From Planctomycetota bacterium (GTDB taxonomy: Bacteria > Planctomycetota > Phycisphaerae > Sedimentisphaerales > SM23-30): 13,013 bases of DNA. The notes beneath the pieces are model-generated. The model searched no databases. It had not been told where the DNA came from and saw nothing but the letters and a program-made list of their open reading frames with translations. The position numbers and the translations under genes were made by a program. This document shows positions 1-7,914 of this stretch, piece after piece. The stretch lies in assembly GCA_022705365.1 (NCBI GenBank), contig JAKJEP010000034.1, positions 1 to 13,013 on the forward strand, in the 5' to 3' direction. Positions within the stretch are counted from its first letter, which is position 1. Each line of letters starts with the position of its first letter.

Positions 1-69
1 AAACAGATATTACACAACAGCAAAGCAAAAGTACGGGGAAAATCTTCATACACAAAACCTTTCTTCCCA

Positions 70-1362
70 TTATTGCGGGACTGTAATTTGGGCCATTTCT
101 TCCGCGGTGAACCGGCTGCCGGCAATCGGACCGGACTGCCAGCACTGTACCCGTGGGCTGAGCCGGATTTTTTCCACTGGAATAACAAATACTTCTTCAC
201 CGGCTGCATCCTTTTCTATATGCCCCCCCGCCGCCGTCACCGTTTGCCGGGCCAGTTTCTCGCATACATCGATCAGCATCGGGTAGGTATAGGGGGTATG
301 GCTGAATGCTGTGTGCAAATCAAGAGCCGCTGTAAACTTTTCCGGTAAGGCGGAATAACCCAGCGCGGTAAAAAGAACACCAGCGGCGCTGGAGGGATTG
401 CAGTCGCTGTCCTGGCCGCAGCGGGCAGCGATGATGATGGTCTGGTCGGGGTTGCCCTGGCCGTAGAGAAGGCCCATCACGACATAAGCCCCGTTGATCT
501 TGGCGTCGATATTAAACCTCCATTCTGTCTTTTGCCAATAATTGGGGTCTTCTTTCAAAACGCAACTGGCTCGCCGATAATCCGGATTCAGGTTGTATTT
601 ATTTTCAATCCGGTTCCAGGTCTCCTGCCAGTCATCCGGATCGTCCTGGTACCAGGTCAATACATCCGAAATACATTCCTGATACTGACTTCCCTGCGGC
701 ACACACGCCAGTCCCGCCTCCACAATCTTCCGGACATCTGTTTCGAAGAAAGCCTCGGCGTACATCCCTCCCATGAACTGACCGGCATATAATCCATCCC
801 CATAATTCATCAGCCGCCCGAAGGTCTCCCCCAGCCGGATGACCTGGTTGGGCATTCCGGGAGCAATCAGGCCGGCGTAATCCGCCTCGATCTGATAATC
901 GATATCATCGGCATGGATGTTAAACCGCGGATGGCTGGAATCCGGCGGGGCAATGCCCTTACGCAGGTTCTCCCGTCCGTTCCAGTTGGCGTGCCAGAGC
1001 GGATAGCCGCTATTGGCAAAATCGATACCCGCCTGTCGAATCGACACATCCAGGCCATATTGCTCCAGCGTCCGCAGAAAGGTCATCTCCACGTAGATAT
1101 CATCCTGCTGATACTGGTTGATCATCTCCGGCGTCCAGGCCGGCATCTGCTCGGCGGGAATGATTTTACCCGCCCAGCGAAATTCTGTCGGGGCACCCCA
1201 GCCGACCCCGGCCATCTGCCCGATCCAGCCGGCCTTCATTTTATCCACATATTCGCTTACCTTGATGCGGCGGTAATCGGCCGGATCATTCGCGCCAGAG
1301 GCGCCCATACCGTCCGCCACCAGATTCACCAGAAGTAAAGATATTATGATTTTTTTTATCAT
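70..1362 (-). CDS. Secreted ADP-ribosylglycohydrolase-family protein
   Basis: This is a putative dinuclear-metal hydrolase of the ADP-ribosylglycohydrolase (ARH/DraG-like) fold, about 430 residues. Numbered from the upstream ATG at 1371, the metal-site motifs are QQDDIYVEM (residues 88-96) and GQDSDCNPSSAAG (319-331), which correspond to the paired Asp sites of the family. ADDIDYQIEADYAGL (154-168) is typical of the bacterial secreted subgroup. The N-terminus (KK, then IIISLLLVNLVA, then a small-residue stretch near residue 27) looks like a signal peptide, so the enzyme probably acts in the periplasm or outside the cell. I chose the ATG at 1362: AAAGGA at 1371-1376 sits 8 nt before it, whereas the ATG at 1371 has the same Shine-Dalgarno directly abutting it. 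It is the last visible gene of the lacI-rbsK-permease-GH operon. The true substrate (ADP-ribose conjugate or ribose glycoside) cannot be read from sequence. Confidence 0.85.
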   Translation of the reverse strand: MIKKIIISLLLVNLVADGMGASGANDPADYRRIKVSEYVDKMKAGWIGQMAGVGWGAPTEFRWAGKIIPAEQMPAWTPEMINQYQQDDIYVEMTFLRTLEQYGLDVSIRQAGIDFANSGYPLWHANWNGRENLRKGIAPPDSSHPRFNIHADDIDYQIEADYAGLIAPGMPNQVIRLGETFGRLMNYGDGLYAGQFMGGMYAEAFFETDVRKIVEAGLACVPQGSQYQECISDVLTWYQDDPDDWQETWNRIENKYNLNPDYRRASCVLKEDPNYWQKTEWRFNIDAKINGAYVVMGLLYGQGNPDQTIIIAARCGQDSDCNPSSAAGVLFTALGYSALPEKFTAALDLHTAFSHTPYTYPMLIDVCEKLARQTVTAAGGHIEKDAAGEEVFVIPVEKIRLSPRVQCWQSGPIAGSRFTAEEMAQITVPQ

Positions 1363-1474
1363 ATTATCCATCCTTTCTCAATATTTTCTTGCCAGTATAA
1401 TCAAAAGCAAACCGGAAATACCGCTTAAAAACATCCGTTTCAATCTTTGTCGGGTACTCGCGGCGGCCCTTTTT

Positions 1475-4438
1475 TTATTTCATGTCATTGGGACAGTACA
1501 CTTCAAGGTTGCGGATCCAGTAGGTATAGTTCTGGATAACGGGATTGGCGCCAATTCGCAGCATTTTCACATCCTTGGGTTTGAAGCTGGCTGGGGCGTC
1601 GGAAGCGAAGAGGATCACCACTCGCTTCCACTGGGTGTCGCGGAAATAGGGAAAGTAGTGGCTTTGTCCCTGTTCGACGTTATCCACCATCACGGCCATC
1701 AAAAGAGCCGAGCCTTGCGGCGGGTCCTGACATCTGATCTCGAATCCCAGCCCGACAGCCTGATTGAGATTCTCGCCGGGGGTAAGCTGTATGGCAGGAT
1801 ACACCCATCGATCTCCGGCATCGGGGAATTGGGTGTCGAAGCGGGTGGCGTTTTCCGCAGCGTCGTTCGTGATGGCCGTCTGCCCGGAGCTGTTGGGAAT
1901 CCAACGTTTGGCGTCAATAGAAAGAGGCCTGGCCCGCAGCGATTTGAGCAGGCTTTCCACCGGCGGAACGACAGGAACCGACAAGGGGCTGATGGGCAGC
2001 TTAGAGCACGTGCCTTCGACGCGTAGAAACGCCAGTGGTCCGGAGCCGTGGGTTTTCAGACGCACGGTAATCGGTTGTTCCAGCCAACTCATCGCGGGAA
2101 TCGTCAGCGGTTCGGAAAGGTTGTCGACTTCACAGCCGTCGGAAAGATCCTTGAGCTGAACCTGTTTCCCGGTGCTGCTGAGATTGTTGATACGCAAGGC
2201 AGCCGCGGCGCTTTCGGGGTTTTTCAGGCTGATCGAATTCCGCCGAACGTCGAAATCGTTTCCCAGGTCAATCTGCAGGACGATGGTTTTGTCCATCGCG
2301 GGAGCGGCCTTCTCCGGCCGGGGCGACGGCGGGGCATCCGTCGCGCGGAGGTTGTGCAGGCCCAGAACATACTGCGGATGTCCGGTGGCCGTCAATTCCA
2401 GACGCTTCTTTGCCTTCCAGGTTTTCACAGGCCGGCCCGTCAAGTCAGTCATTTGAACGTCCCCGGATTGCATGGGCAGCCGGAACGTTTTTCCCGCATC
2501 CGAGGTGCTCCAGAACACCAGCCTTTGCTCGCCGTCGGGCTGTTGATAAAGCGTCGCGTCCACACCAGGGCCGGTGTTATACCTGCCGAGACATTCCGCT
2601 TCGCCCAGCAGCGTCGTCAGCGTCGCCAGGCCCGCATAGGCGGGTTTGACCGTCCAATCCCAGCGAATGATCCCCCAGGCCTTTCCGTCGTCGTATTCGT
2701 TGTAGGGTTTGAAAACGAAGAAGAAGTCTCTGGCCACGCCCAGCCGCTGGAACGTGACCTGGGCCTGAATCAGATAGTCGGCCTGCATGTGTTCCTGCTG
2801 AGTGTCGTGCTCGCGCAAGCGTGTGCCGGGCAGGATCGGATCACGCCGGGCGGTACCTTCGGTCACGCAGCCATTCTCCGTAACCCACATGGGCTTCTCG
2901 TCCAGGCCGAAACGCTTGAGAAACTCCCGCTTTTCCGCGACGATCCCCTGGAATTCACCGACCGTCTTATACACATGAAAATTGTAGGTGTCGAAATACT
3001 CTCCCGCACCGTTTTCCATCATGACTTCCATGAATCTCGGCGTGGGGTGGATGCAATTCGAACCCACCAGGACATTGAGATCGGGATTCGCCGCCTTGAA
3101 ACCGAGGTAGGCGGCCTTTTGCGCCGCGGCGAAAATCCAGCCGGGCAGGTTGTTCGGGGCGTCCTGCTCGTTCCAGAATTCCCACGCCTGAACGCCGCCG
3201 TCAAAATCGCGTCCCGCGGTTTCGGTGAAGCGATAGAGAGAGACCAGATCGTCAGGGAAACCAAATCGGTCCTTGGAAACCCACGCCGGCGAGTCGTGGA
3301 AAACCTGGCAGACATTCACTCCATACCTGGCGAGCAGCTTGTCATTCTGAGCATAGCCGCCGAAATCAATTTGATCAGGCTGAGGGCTGGTACCCAACCA
3401 ACTGACGCGGTCGCGCACCATCGGCACGCCCAGCAGCCGGGTCAGTTCCGCCAGCGATTCGTGCAGATTGTCCGGAGAATACAGGCTCGCCGGCGTCCAA
3501 CTGAAGCAACTGTCCAGTGCATAGGGACAATCGGGCGAGACCTTGCGTGAAGCAGGATCGACAACCCGCGCGAAAGTTGTCTCTGCCTGCCATTCCTTCG
3601 TGTTCTGGGATTTCACTTTCAGGCGGTAATATCCCAGCGGCAAATCCGAGAGCACGAGGAGGTCCCTGGTATTCGTCCAAAGCCCCTGCTGGATTTCCTG
3701 GCCAAGCCAGTCTTCCAGCGACCACTGCCAGGCGGACGTGACCGGCGGAAAAACGAATCGCACGGATACAGGCTGGGATTCGGGAAATACGTTCCCCACC
3801 CGATCCGTCGTCAGCAGCGTAGGGAGTTCGAGTTTTTGCAGGGGATCATGCAGCAGGGTGATTGCGTCGATCGCAAACGCATACAAGCCATCGCCGGCGG
3901 GCCGGGGCTTGTCCGCCCGCAGACTCAGCGTATGCTCCGCCGCAGACAGGTTCGTTATCACCAGGTTCGTCCAGGCCAGCGTGTTGGTTAATCCCCAACG
4001 TTGCGTGGAGCAGTTCTGCGTTGGGATCGCTTGCCAGTCTCCGTCGTCCAGGCGATAAGACATCGGCGAGACCCAGATGTCGTTCACCGGCTGGGCGGCA
4101 AGTTGAATAAGATATTCCCCAGCCTGGGAAACCTGGAACGTGTATATCACTTCATGCGGGTCTGCTTCCTGGGTCAGAAGAAGGAATTGTTTACCGTTGT
4201 AACAATCCTCACGGGGGAGGACCGACCAGGCAGTGGTTTGCTTCGTTGCGGCTTCGCCCTCGATCCAGATGTCATACGCGGGTTTCTGGGGCGGCTTGGT
4301 CTCCGATACCGGCAGATGGACAAGAACGCTATCCGCAGCATGGGAAACAACGGCGCAGAAAAGAAGAATACTCGTAAGCACCAAGGCTCGAATAATGAAA
4401 TAATGCTTCGTTATCTTCGGCATAAAAATTTCTTTCAT
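1475..4438 (-). CDS. Large secreted clan GH-A glycoside hydrolase (GH39/GH5-like)
   Basis: This is a 987-residue secreted multidomain glycosidase. Residues 1-35 form a signal peptide (basic start, hydrophobic ALVLTSILLFCAVV, likely cleavage after SHA). Residues about 55-195 resemble a beta-sandwich carbohydrate-binding module (opening WIEGEAA), and 205-292 another beta-rich segment. The catalytic TIM barrel spans about 305-615. The expected clan GH-A pair is present: acid/base Glu424 in WEFWNEQDAPN and nucleophile Glu521 in MWVTENG. Residues 620-695 look like the beta-domain that follows such barrels, 715-825 an Ig-like or linker part, and 835-985 a second jelly-roll binding module. I cannot fix the GH family. 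It sits between a sugar permease and an ADP-ribosylglycohydrolase, so it probably frees the sugar the operon imports. An alternative ATG at 4423 also keeps the signal peptide; neither start has a strong Shine-Dalgarno. By eye it seems slightly richer in G+C than its neighbours. Confidence 0.78.
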   Translation of the reverse strand: MKEIFMPKITKHYFIIRALVLTSILLFCAVVSHAADSVLVHLPVSETKPPQKPAYDIWIEGEAATKQTTAWSVLPREDCYNGKQFLLLTQEADPHEVIYTFQVSQAGEYLIQLAAQPVNDIWVSPMSYRLDDGDWQAIPTQNCSTQRWGLTNTLAWTNLVITNLSAAEHTLSLRADKPRPAGDGLYAFAIDAITLLHDPLQKLELPTLLTTDRVGNVFPESQPVSVRFVFPPVTSAWQWSLEDWLGQEIQQGLWTNTRDLLVLSDLPLGYYRLKVKSQNTKEWQAETTFARVVDPASRKVSPDCPYALDSCFSWTPASLYSPDNLHESLAELTRLLGVPMVRDRVSWLGTSPQPDQIDFGGYAQNDKLLARYGVNVCQVFHDSPAWVSKDRFGFPDDLVSLYRFTETAGRDFDGGVQAWEFWNEQDAPNNLPGWIFAAAQKAAYLGFKAANPDLNVLVGSNCIHPTPRFMEVMMENGAGEYFDTYNFHVYKTVGEFQGIVAEKREFLKRFGLDEKPMWVTENGCVTEGTARRDPILPGTRLREHDTQQEHMQADYLIQAQVTFQRLGVARDFFFVFKPYNEYDDGKAWGIIRWDWTVKPAYAGLATLTTLLGEAECLGRYNTGPGVDATLYQQPDGEQRLVFWSTSDAGKTFRLPMQSGDVQMTDLTGRPVKTWKAKKRLELTATGHPQYVLGLHNLRATDAPPSPRPEKAAPAMDKTIVLQIDLGNDFDVRRNSISLKNPESAAAALRINNLSSTGKQVQLKDLSDGCEVDNLSEPLTIPAMSWLEQPITVRLKTHGSGPLAFLRVEGTCSKLPISPLSVPVVPPVESLLKSLRARPLSIDAKRWIPNSSGQTAITNDAAENATRFDTQFPDAGDRWVYPAIQLTPGENLNQAVGLGFEIRCQDPPQGSALLMAVMVDNVEQGQSHYFPYFRDTQWKRVVILFASDAPASFKPKDVKMLRIGANPVIQNYTYWIRNLEVYCPNDMK

Positions 4439-4465
4439 CTCGATTTTTTAACTTGTATTGAATCA

Positions 4466-5470
4466 TCAATTCAATCGAGCCACAATAATTAAAATTAAAC
4501 CGGCCAAATACCCCAAAAACATAAATGTTAAAATTCGATGGGTACCAACCGAAGCGCCTTTAAATTCCCGCCAGATAAACACCCCCCAGAAGGCCGCTAC
4601 CATCGTCGCCCCCTGGCCCAGGCCATACGATACCGCAAAACCGGCCGAACCGCTGGCAATGATGCTGAACGACATCCCCAGACACCAGATCATCCCTCCC
4701 AGTATCCCGATCAGATGCAGCCGGGGATTGCCCTGGTGAAAATAATCCGCATAACGGACCGGCTTGCCGGCAAAAGGCTTATACATGACAATCGTATTCC
4801 ACAGAAAATTCGACAACAGCAAGCCGATGGAAAAGATTACCACCGCCGTATAGGGGGTAAGCTTGCCGGCCTGCGGTTGATGAAAATCGGTGGACATCGA
4901 GCCAGCCACAAACCGGTAAAAGAATCCCATCAGCAGCCCGGCCCCGATGGAAATGATATAACCTTTAGTGGAAGTTTTACCCGTTTGCCCCGGCAGACGC
5001 CGATAGGCAACCGCCGCCAGAATAATCGCCGCCACAATCAAAGCAGTTCCCACAAACAGCCATCCGGCATTCCCCACCGGTTCATAGATATAATTCACAA
5101 TCACCCCCAGGACCAGCGCCAGACCGATACCAATCGGAAAGGCAATGGCCAAACCTGCAATATCGATAGCCGCCACCAGCAGAATGTTGGCTATATTGAA
5201 AATAACACCTCCCAGCAAGGCAGAACCAATACTGGAAGTCTCCGCCTGCCCCAGATCAGCTAGAAAGCTGCGGCCTTCCGTTCCGGTGCTGCCCAGGGTA
5301 AAAGCGAAAATCAGAGCAAGAAGCAGGACTCCCAGGGAATAGTCCCAGTAGAAGAGCTGAAACGCCCATTGTTTGCTGGCCAGCTTCTGGGTGTTGGCCC
5401 AAGAGCCCCAGCACAGCATCGTCACAAAACACATCACCACCGCGATTGAATACGAATCCACAATAAACAT
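4466..5470 (-). CDS. GRP-family (DMT superfamily) sugar permease, probably ribose
   Basis: This is a 334-residue inner-membrane protein with about ten hydrophobic spans, at roughly residues 7-25, 40-60, 81-102, 103-128, 135-156, 171-191, 208-230, 252-272, 277-299 and 312-332. The N-terminal CWGSWANTQK (20-29) and FYWDYSLG (40-47), and the Gly-rich FPIGIGLALVLG stretch in span 4, are typical of the glucose/ribose porter (GRP) family, which includes the RbsU-type ribose uptake proteins. Its place directly after ribokinase (36 bp gap) argues for ribose or a close pentose as substrate, by proton-coupled import; this is inference. The start at 5470 is supported by AAGGTGA about 5 nt upstream. It lies 27 bp before the glycosidase gene in the same operon. 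Confidence 0.85.
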   Translation of the reverse strand: MFIVDSYSIAVVMCFVTMLCWGSWANTQKLASKQWAFQLFYWDYSLGVLLLALIFAFTLGSTGTEGRSFLADLGQAETSSIGSALLGGVIFNIANILLVAAIDIAGLAIAFPIGIGLALVLGVIVNYIYEPVGNAGWLFVGTALIVAAIILAAVAYRRLPGQTGKTSTKGYIISIGAGLLMGFFYRFVAGSMSTDFHQPQAGKLTPYTAVVIFSIGLLLSNFLWNTIVMYKPFAGKPVRYADYFHQGNPRLHLIGILGGMIWCLGMSFSIIASGSAGFAVSYGLGQGATMVAAFWGVFIWREFKGASVGTHRILTFMFLGYLAGLILIIVARLN

Positions 5471-5506
5471 AATTTCACCTTAAAAAATACCGATACCCTT
5501 ATTCAT

Positions 5507-6436
5507 TCATTTCGACTCACACGTTTTTATAAATGCGGCCACTTCCTCATAGGCAGGCATGGAAGGCTGGGCGCCTTCGCGCGTCACCGACAAGGCGGCA
5601 ACATAATTGGCAAACCGGGCCGCCTCCGTGATGGACCGGCCCCCCGCAATCCCCCAGGCCAGGCTGCCGGTAAAGGCATCCCCCGCCGCCGTGGTATCGA
5701 CTGCGGCAACGGCAATCGCCGGGCAAAACAGTTTTTCCTTTGGGGTGGCCACCGCATAGCCCTTTTGCCCCATCGTAATAATTACCGACTCCACTCCCAT
5801 CTCCCGCAGCCTGGCCGCCGCGGAAAAGGCGGAGTCCTGATCTTCCACCCGGATATCGGTCAGAATTTCCGCTTCGGTCTCGTTTGGTGTGATGATGGCG
5901 GTTTTCTCCAATAATCCCTTGCCCAGCGGCTGGGCCGGGGCCGGATTCAGGATAAACGGCACCTTATACTGATAAGCCGTCTCGGCGGCATACTGGACCG
6001 TTTCCAGCGGCACCTCCAGCTGGGCGACCACCGCGCCAGCCGCACGAATATCCGATGCGGCCTGGCCCACATCCTCCGGTGTAAGCTTATGATTGGCGCC
6101 CGGAACCACCACAATCACATTGCAGCCTTGTTGATCCACAAAGATACCGGCCACACCGGTGGATACTTCATCCGTCTGCAAAATATATTTGTCCCGGATG
6201 CCGAACGCGGCAAACTGCGCCCGCAGTTCCTTCCCGTACAGGTCCCCCCCCAGCCGGGTCACTAAAAACACCTCGGCCCCCAGCCGGGCCGCCGCCACCG
6301 CCTGATTGGCCCCTTTCCCACCCGGGATCATGCGAAACTGATCCCCCAGAATCGTTTCGCCCACCCTGGGAATCCGCCCGGCCCGAATCACCAGATCCAT
6401 ATTCGAACTGCCCACGACCATCACCCTGGCTGCCAT
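5507..6436 (-). CDS. rbsK: Ribokinase (PfkB family)
   Basis: This cytoplasmic sugar kinase phosphorylates D-ribose to ribose-5-phosphate using ATP. It has 309 residues, the usual ribokinase length. The ribokinase-type start VVGSSNMDLV (7-16), PfkB signature 1 around GGKGANQAVA (39-48), NPAPAQP (164-170), TPNETEAE (183-190), signature 2 DTTAAGDAFTG (247-257) with catalytic Asp253, and the VTREGAQPSMP C-terminal motif (284-294) are all present. These favour ribokinase over fructokinase or adenosine kinase. The ATG at 6436 has AGGAG 8 nt upstream, inside the 22-bp gap after the lacI-type gene. The operon order repressor-kinase-permease-secreted hydrolases makes it the entry step that feeds the imported sugar into the pentose phosphate pathway. 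Confidence 0.93.
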   Translation of the reverse strand: MAARVMVVGSSNMDLVIRAGRIPRVGETILGDQFRMIPGGKGANQAVAAARLGAEVFLVTRLGGDLYGKELRAQFAAFGIRDKYILQTDEVSTGVAGIFVDQQGCNVIVVVPGANHKLTPEDVGQAASDIRAAGAVVAQLEVPLETVQYAAETAYQYKVPFILNPAPAQPLGKGLLEKTAIITPNETEAEILTDIRVEDQDSAFSAAARLREMGVESVIITMGQKGYAVATPKEKLFCPAIAVAAVDTTAAGDAFTGSLAWGIAGGRSITEAARFANYVAALSVTREGAQPSMPAYEEVAAFIKTCESK

Positions 6437-6458
6437 AATAAATTCTCCTGCATTCTGT

Positions 6459-7433
6459 TCATACCGGATTTACCGATTGAATCCATTCAATCAGTAATTT
6501 GGTGGCAATACTGCCGATTTCTTTTTCATTTTGCGCCACCGTCGTTACCGGGGTTCGCAAATATTCACAATAGACCTGATCATCGAATCCGATTAAGGAA
6601 ATATCCCGCGGGATTTCCATCCCTTCCTCCGTTAACGCCCGAATAGTCCCCAGGCAGATCAAATTGCTCAGCGCCATGATCGCGGTAAACTTCTTCTCCT
6701 GCCGCAGCAGCAGCTTGGTCTTGATATACCCATTTTCCAGTCCGAAATCATTCCCGACCAGCAACGATTCATCGATTGCTACCTGGTATTCTTGCAGCGC
6801 CTGCCGGTAGCCGCGTACCCGTTCCCGGTTCGGCAGGGAGGCGGTGCGGCCCTGCACACAGGCAATCCGCCGGTGGCCGCGTTCCAGCAAATATTTAACC
6901 GCTTGATACGTACCCTTAAAATTATCAGAAGAAACATAAGGCAGTTTTATCTCCGGCAGATAGCGGTCCACAATCACCATCGGCCAGTCCCGCCGGGCAT
7001 ACTCCTGCAAATGGTCCGTCGTCTCCCCCACCGGGGCAATCAAAAATCCATCCACCTTGCGGGCCTCCAGCAATTCCAGTGATTTGATTTCCAGCGAGGT
7101 ATCTTCCTCGCTGTCACACAGGATGATGGAAAAGCCGGCCTGCCGCGCCTCCACCTCAATCTGGCGGGCTACCCGGGCGAAAAAAGGATTCGAAATATCC
7201 GGAATAATCAGTCCGATCGTCTGCGTCCGGTTCAATCGCAAACCCTGGGCCAGCGGATTGGGGACAAAACGCCATTTCCGTGCCAGTTCCAGCACCGCCT
7301 TTTCGGTTTTGGCACTGATGCGGTATTTTTTCCCATTTCCGCTTAAAACCCGCGATACCGTGCTTTCCGAAACCTGCAATTGCCGGGCGATGGCTTTGAG
7401 CGTAACGGGCGGCTTGGCTTTTCTGGCAGACAT
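6459..7433 (-). CDS. LacI-family transcriptional repressor of the ribose operon
   Basis: This is a 324-residue DNA-binding regulator. The N-terminal LacI helix-turn-helix is at about residues 10-30 (VTLKAIARQLQVSESTVSRVL), followed by the hinge region (FVPNPLAQGLR). A periplasmic-binding-protein-like sensor domain starts at TIGLIIPDISNPFFA and contains VDRYLP, RGHRRIACVQG and SLIGFDDQ, all hallmark positions. Ribose or a related pentose is a likely inducer by context. The start is the ATG at 7433, with GGAG 6 nt upstream. An upstream in-frame TTG at 7499 must be rejected because it lies in the -35 box of the promoter and reading from it would cross both operators. It is the first gene of the operon it should control, so it is auto-regulated. 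The C-terminus is a little shorter than in many relatives. Confidence 0.93.
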   Translation of the reverse strand: MSARKAKPPVTLKAIARQLQVSESTVSRVLSGNGKKYRISAKTEKAVLELARKWRFVPNPLAQGLRLNRTQTIGLIIPDISNPFFARVARQIEVEARQAGFSIILCDSEEDTSLEIKSLELLEARKVDGFLIAPVGETTDHLQEYARRDWPMVIVDRYLPEIKLPYVSSDNFKGTYQAVKYLLERGHRRIACVQGRTASLPNRERVRGYRQALQEYQVAIDESLLVGNDFGLENGYIKTKLLLRQEKKFTAIMALSNLICLGTIRALTEEGMEIPRDISLIGFDDQVYCEYLRTPVTTVAQNEKEIGSIATKLLIEWIQSVNPV

Positions 7434-7448
7434 TCCGGACTCCGGATC

Positions 7449-7474
7449 AAATAGAACAATCGTTTGTTCTATTT
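7449..7474 (-). promoter_or_regulatory. LacI-type operator O1 (perfect 11-bp palindrome)
   Basis: Left arm AAATAGAACAA (7449-7459) and right arm TTGTTCTATTT (7464-7474) are exact reverse complements around the spacer TCGT. The centre reads AATCGTTT, which fits the AAnCGnTT core common to LacI-family operators. It covers the -10 box and the predicted start-site region, 16 bp before the repressor ATG, so occupancy should block transcription. Confidence 0.8.
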
Positions 7475-7499
7475 TGCACAATCCTTTGTGCAGTGTCAA
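7471..7499 (-). promoter_or_regulatory. Sigma-70-type promoter of the lacI-rbsK operon
   Basis: On the minus strand a perfect -35 TTGACA (7494-7499) is followed after 17 nt by CAAAAT (7471-7476), a 4/6 match to the -10 consensus. An AT-rich stretch at 7500-7520, just upstream, could act as an UP element. Both palindromic operators overlap this promoter. The start point would fall near 7464-7465, giving a leader of about 30 nt. Confidence 0.65.
7475..7492 (-). promoter_or_regulatory. LacI-type operator O2 (perfect 7-bp palindrome in the promoter spacer)
   Basis: TGCACAA (7475-7481) and TTGTGCA (7486-7492) are exact reverse complements around TCCT. The core ACAATCCTTTGT differs from that of O1 (ACAATCGTTTGT) at one base. 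The two dyad centres are 22 bp apart, about two helical turns, and this site lies almost wholly between the -35 and -10 boxes. Confidence 0.72.
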
Positions 7500-7540
7500 T
7501 TAAATTTTTATAATTTTTCCCGCTCCCCCGGATAAAATCA

Positions 7541-7560
7541 GGGCCGGCCGGTCCGGCTGC
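7541..7560 (-). terminator. Weak terminator-like hairpin after the ferredoxin gene
   Basis: On the minus strand GCCGG and CCGGC can pair in a GC-rich stretch, followed by CCTGATTTTATC rather than a clean T run. It lies between the end of the Fe-S operon and the promoter of the lacI operon, where a terminator is expected. The stem is short and the call is tentative. The rest of 7500-7676 shows no gene. Confidence 0.25.
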
Positions 7561-7676
7561 CGTAATAATCCTTTATCCGCCAATAAGTTGCGCCGGAAGA
7601 TCGGCATAATATAATTGTGTCACGATGGCCCACCCCCTTGCCTATGAAAATGTATCGGTTTCACCAACATCCAGAA

Positions 7677-7865
7677 CTACGGTTCGAGGCTAATGGCCTC
7701 AACCGGGCAGCTTTCTTTGGCTTCTTCGCAACTATCCTGAACCTCCGGCGGGACCGGGTCCGTCTTGACAACGGCAACATTACCGCTCAACTCGAACACT
7801 TCGGGGCAGATATCGGTGCAAAGTCCACAGCCGGTACAGGTATCCTGATCCACAATCGCTTTCAT
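7677..7865 (-). CDS. Single-cluster [4Fe-4S] ferredoxin
   Basis: This is a 62-residue soluble electron carrier. CTGCGLCTDICP (10-21) gives Cys10, Cys13 and Cys16, and CP at 53-54 gives the fourth ligand, Cys53, for one [4Fe-4S] cluster. Cys20 and Cys46 remain and match the positions that form a disulfide in Thermotoga maritima ferredoxin, which this protein closely resembles in length and layout. The ATG at 7865 has AAGGAG about 8 nt upstream. It follows nifS by 49 bp on the same strand, so it is probably cotranscribed with nifU-nifS, either as an electron source for cluster assembly or as a carrier matured by it. Confidence 0.93.
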   Translation of the reverse strand: MKAIVDQDTCTGCGLCTDICPEVFELSGNVAVVKTDPVPPEVQDSCEEAKESCPVEAISLEP

Positions 7866-7914
7866 GAGCAGTCTCCTTACAAAGTGTATCCGTTTTGATA
7901 AATACCCATTCGAG

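Noticed and set aside
1..69. Terminator after the ADP-ribosylglycohydrolase gene
   Set aside because: No hairpin with a T run is visible on the minus strand in the remaining 69 bases, so the operon may continue beyond the window.
2048..3550. 500-codon open frame on the plus strand
   Set aside because: It lies antisense to the glycosidase gene, has no ribosome site, and its Arg/Gly/Pro/His-rich translation shows no domain; it is a by-product of codon bias on the other strand.
7434..7499. N-terminal extension of the LacI-type protein from a TTG
   Set aside because: The TTG is part of the -35 box and the extension would cross both operators; the ATG at 7433 has a good Shine-Dalgarno and matches family N-termini.
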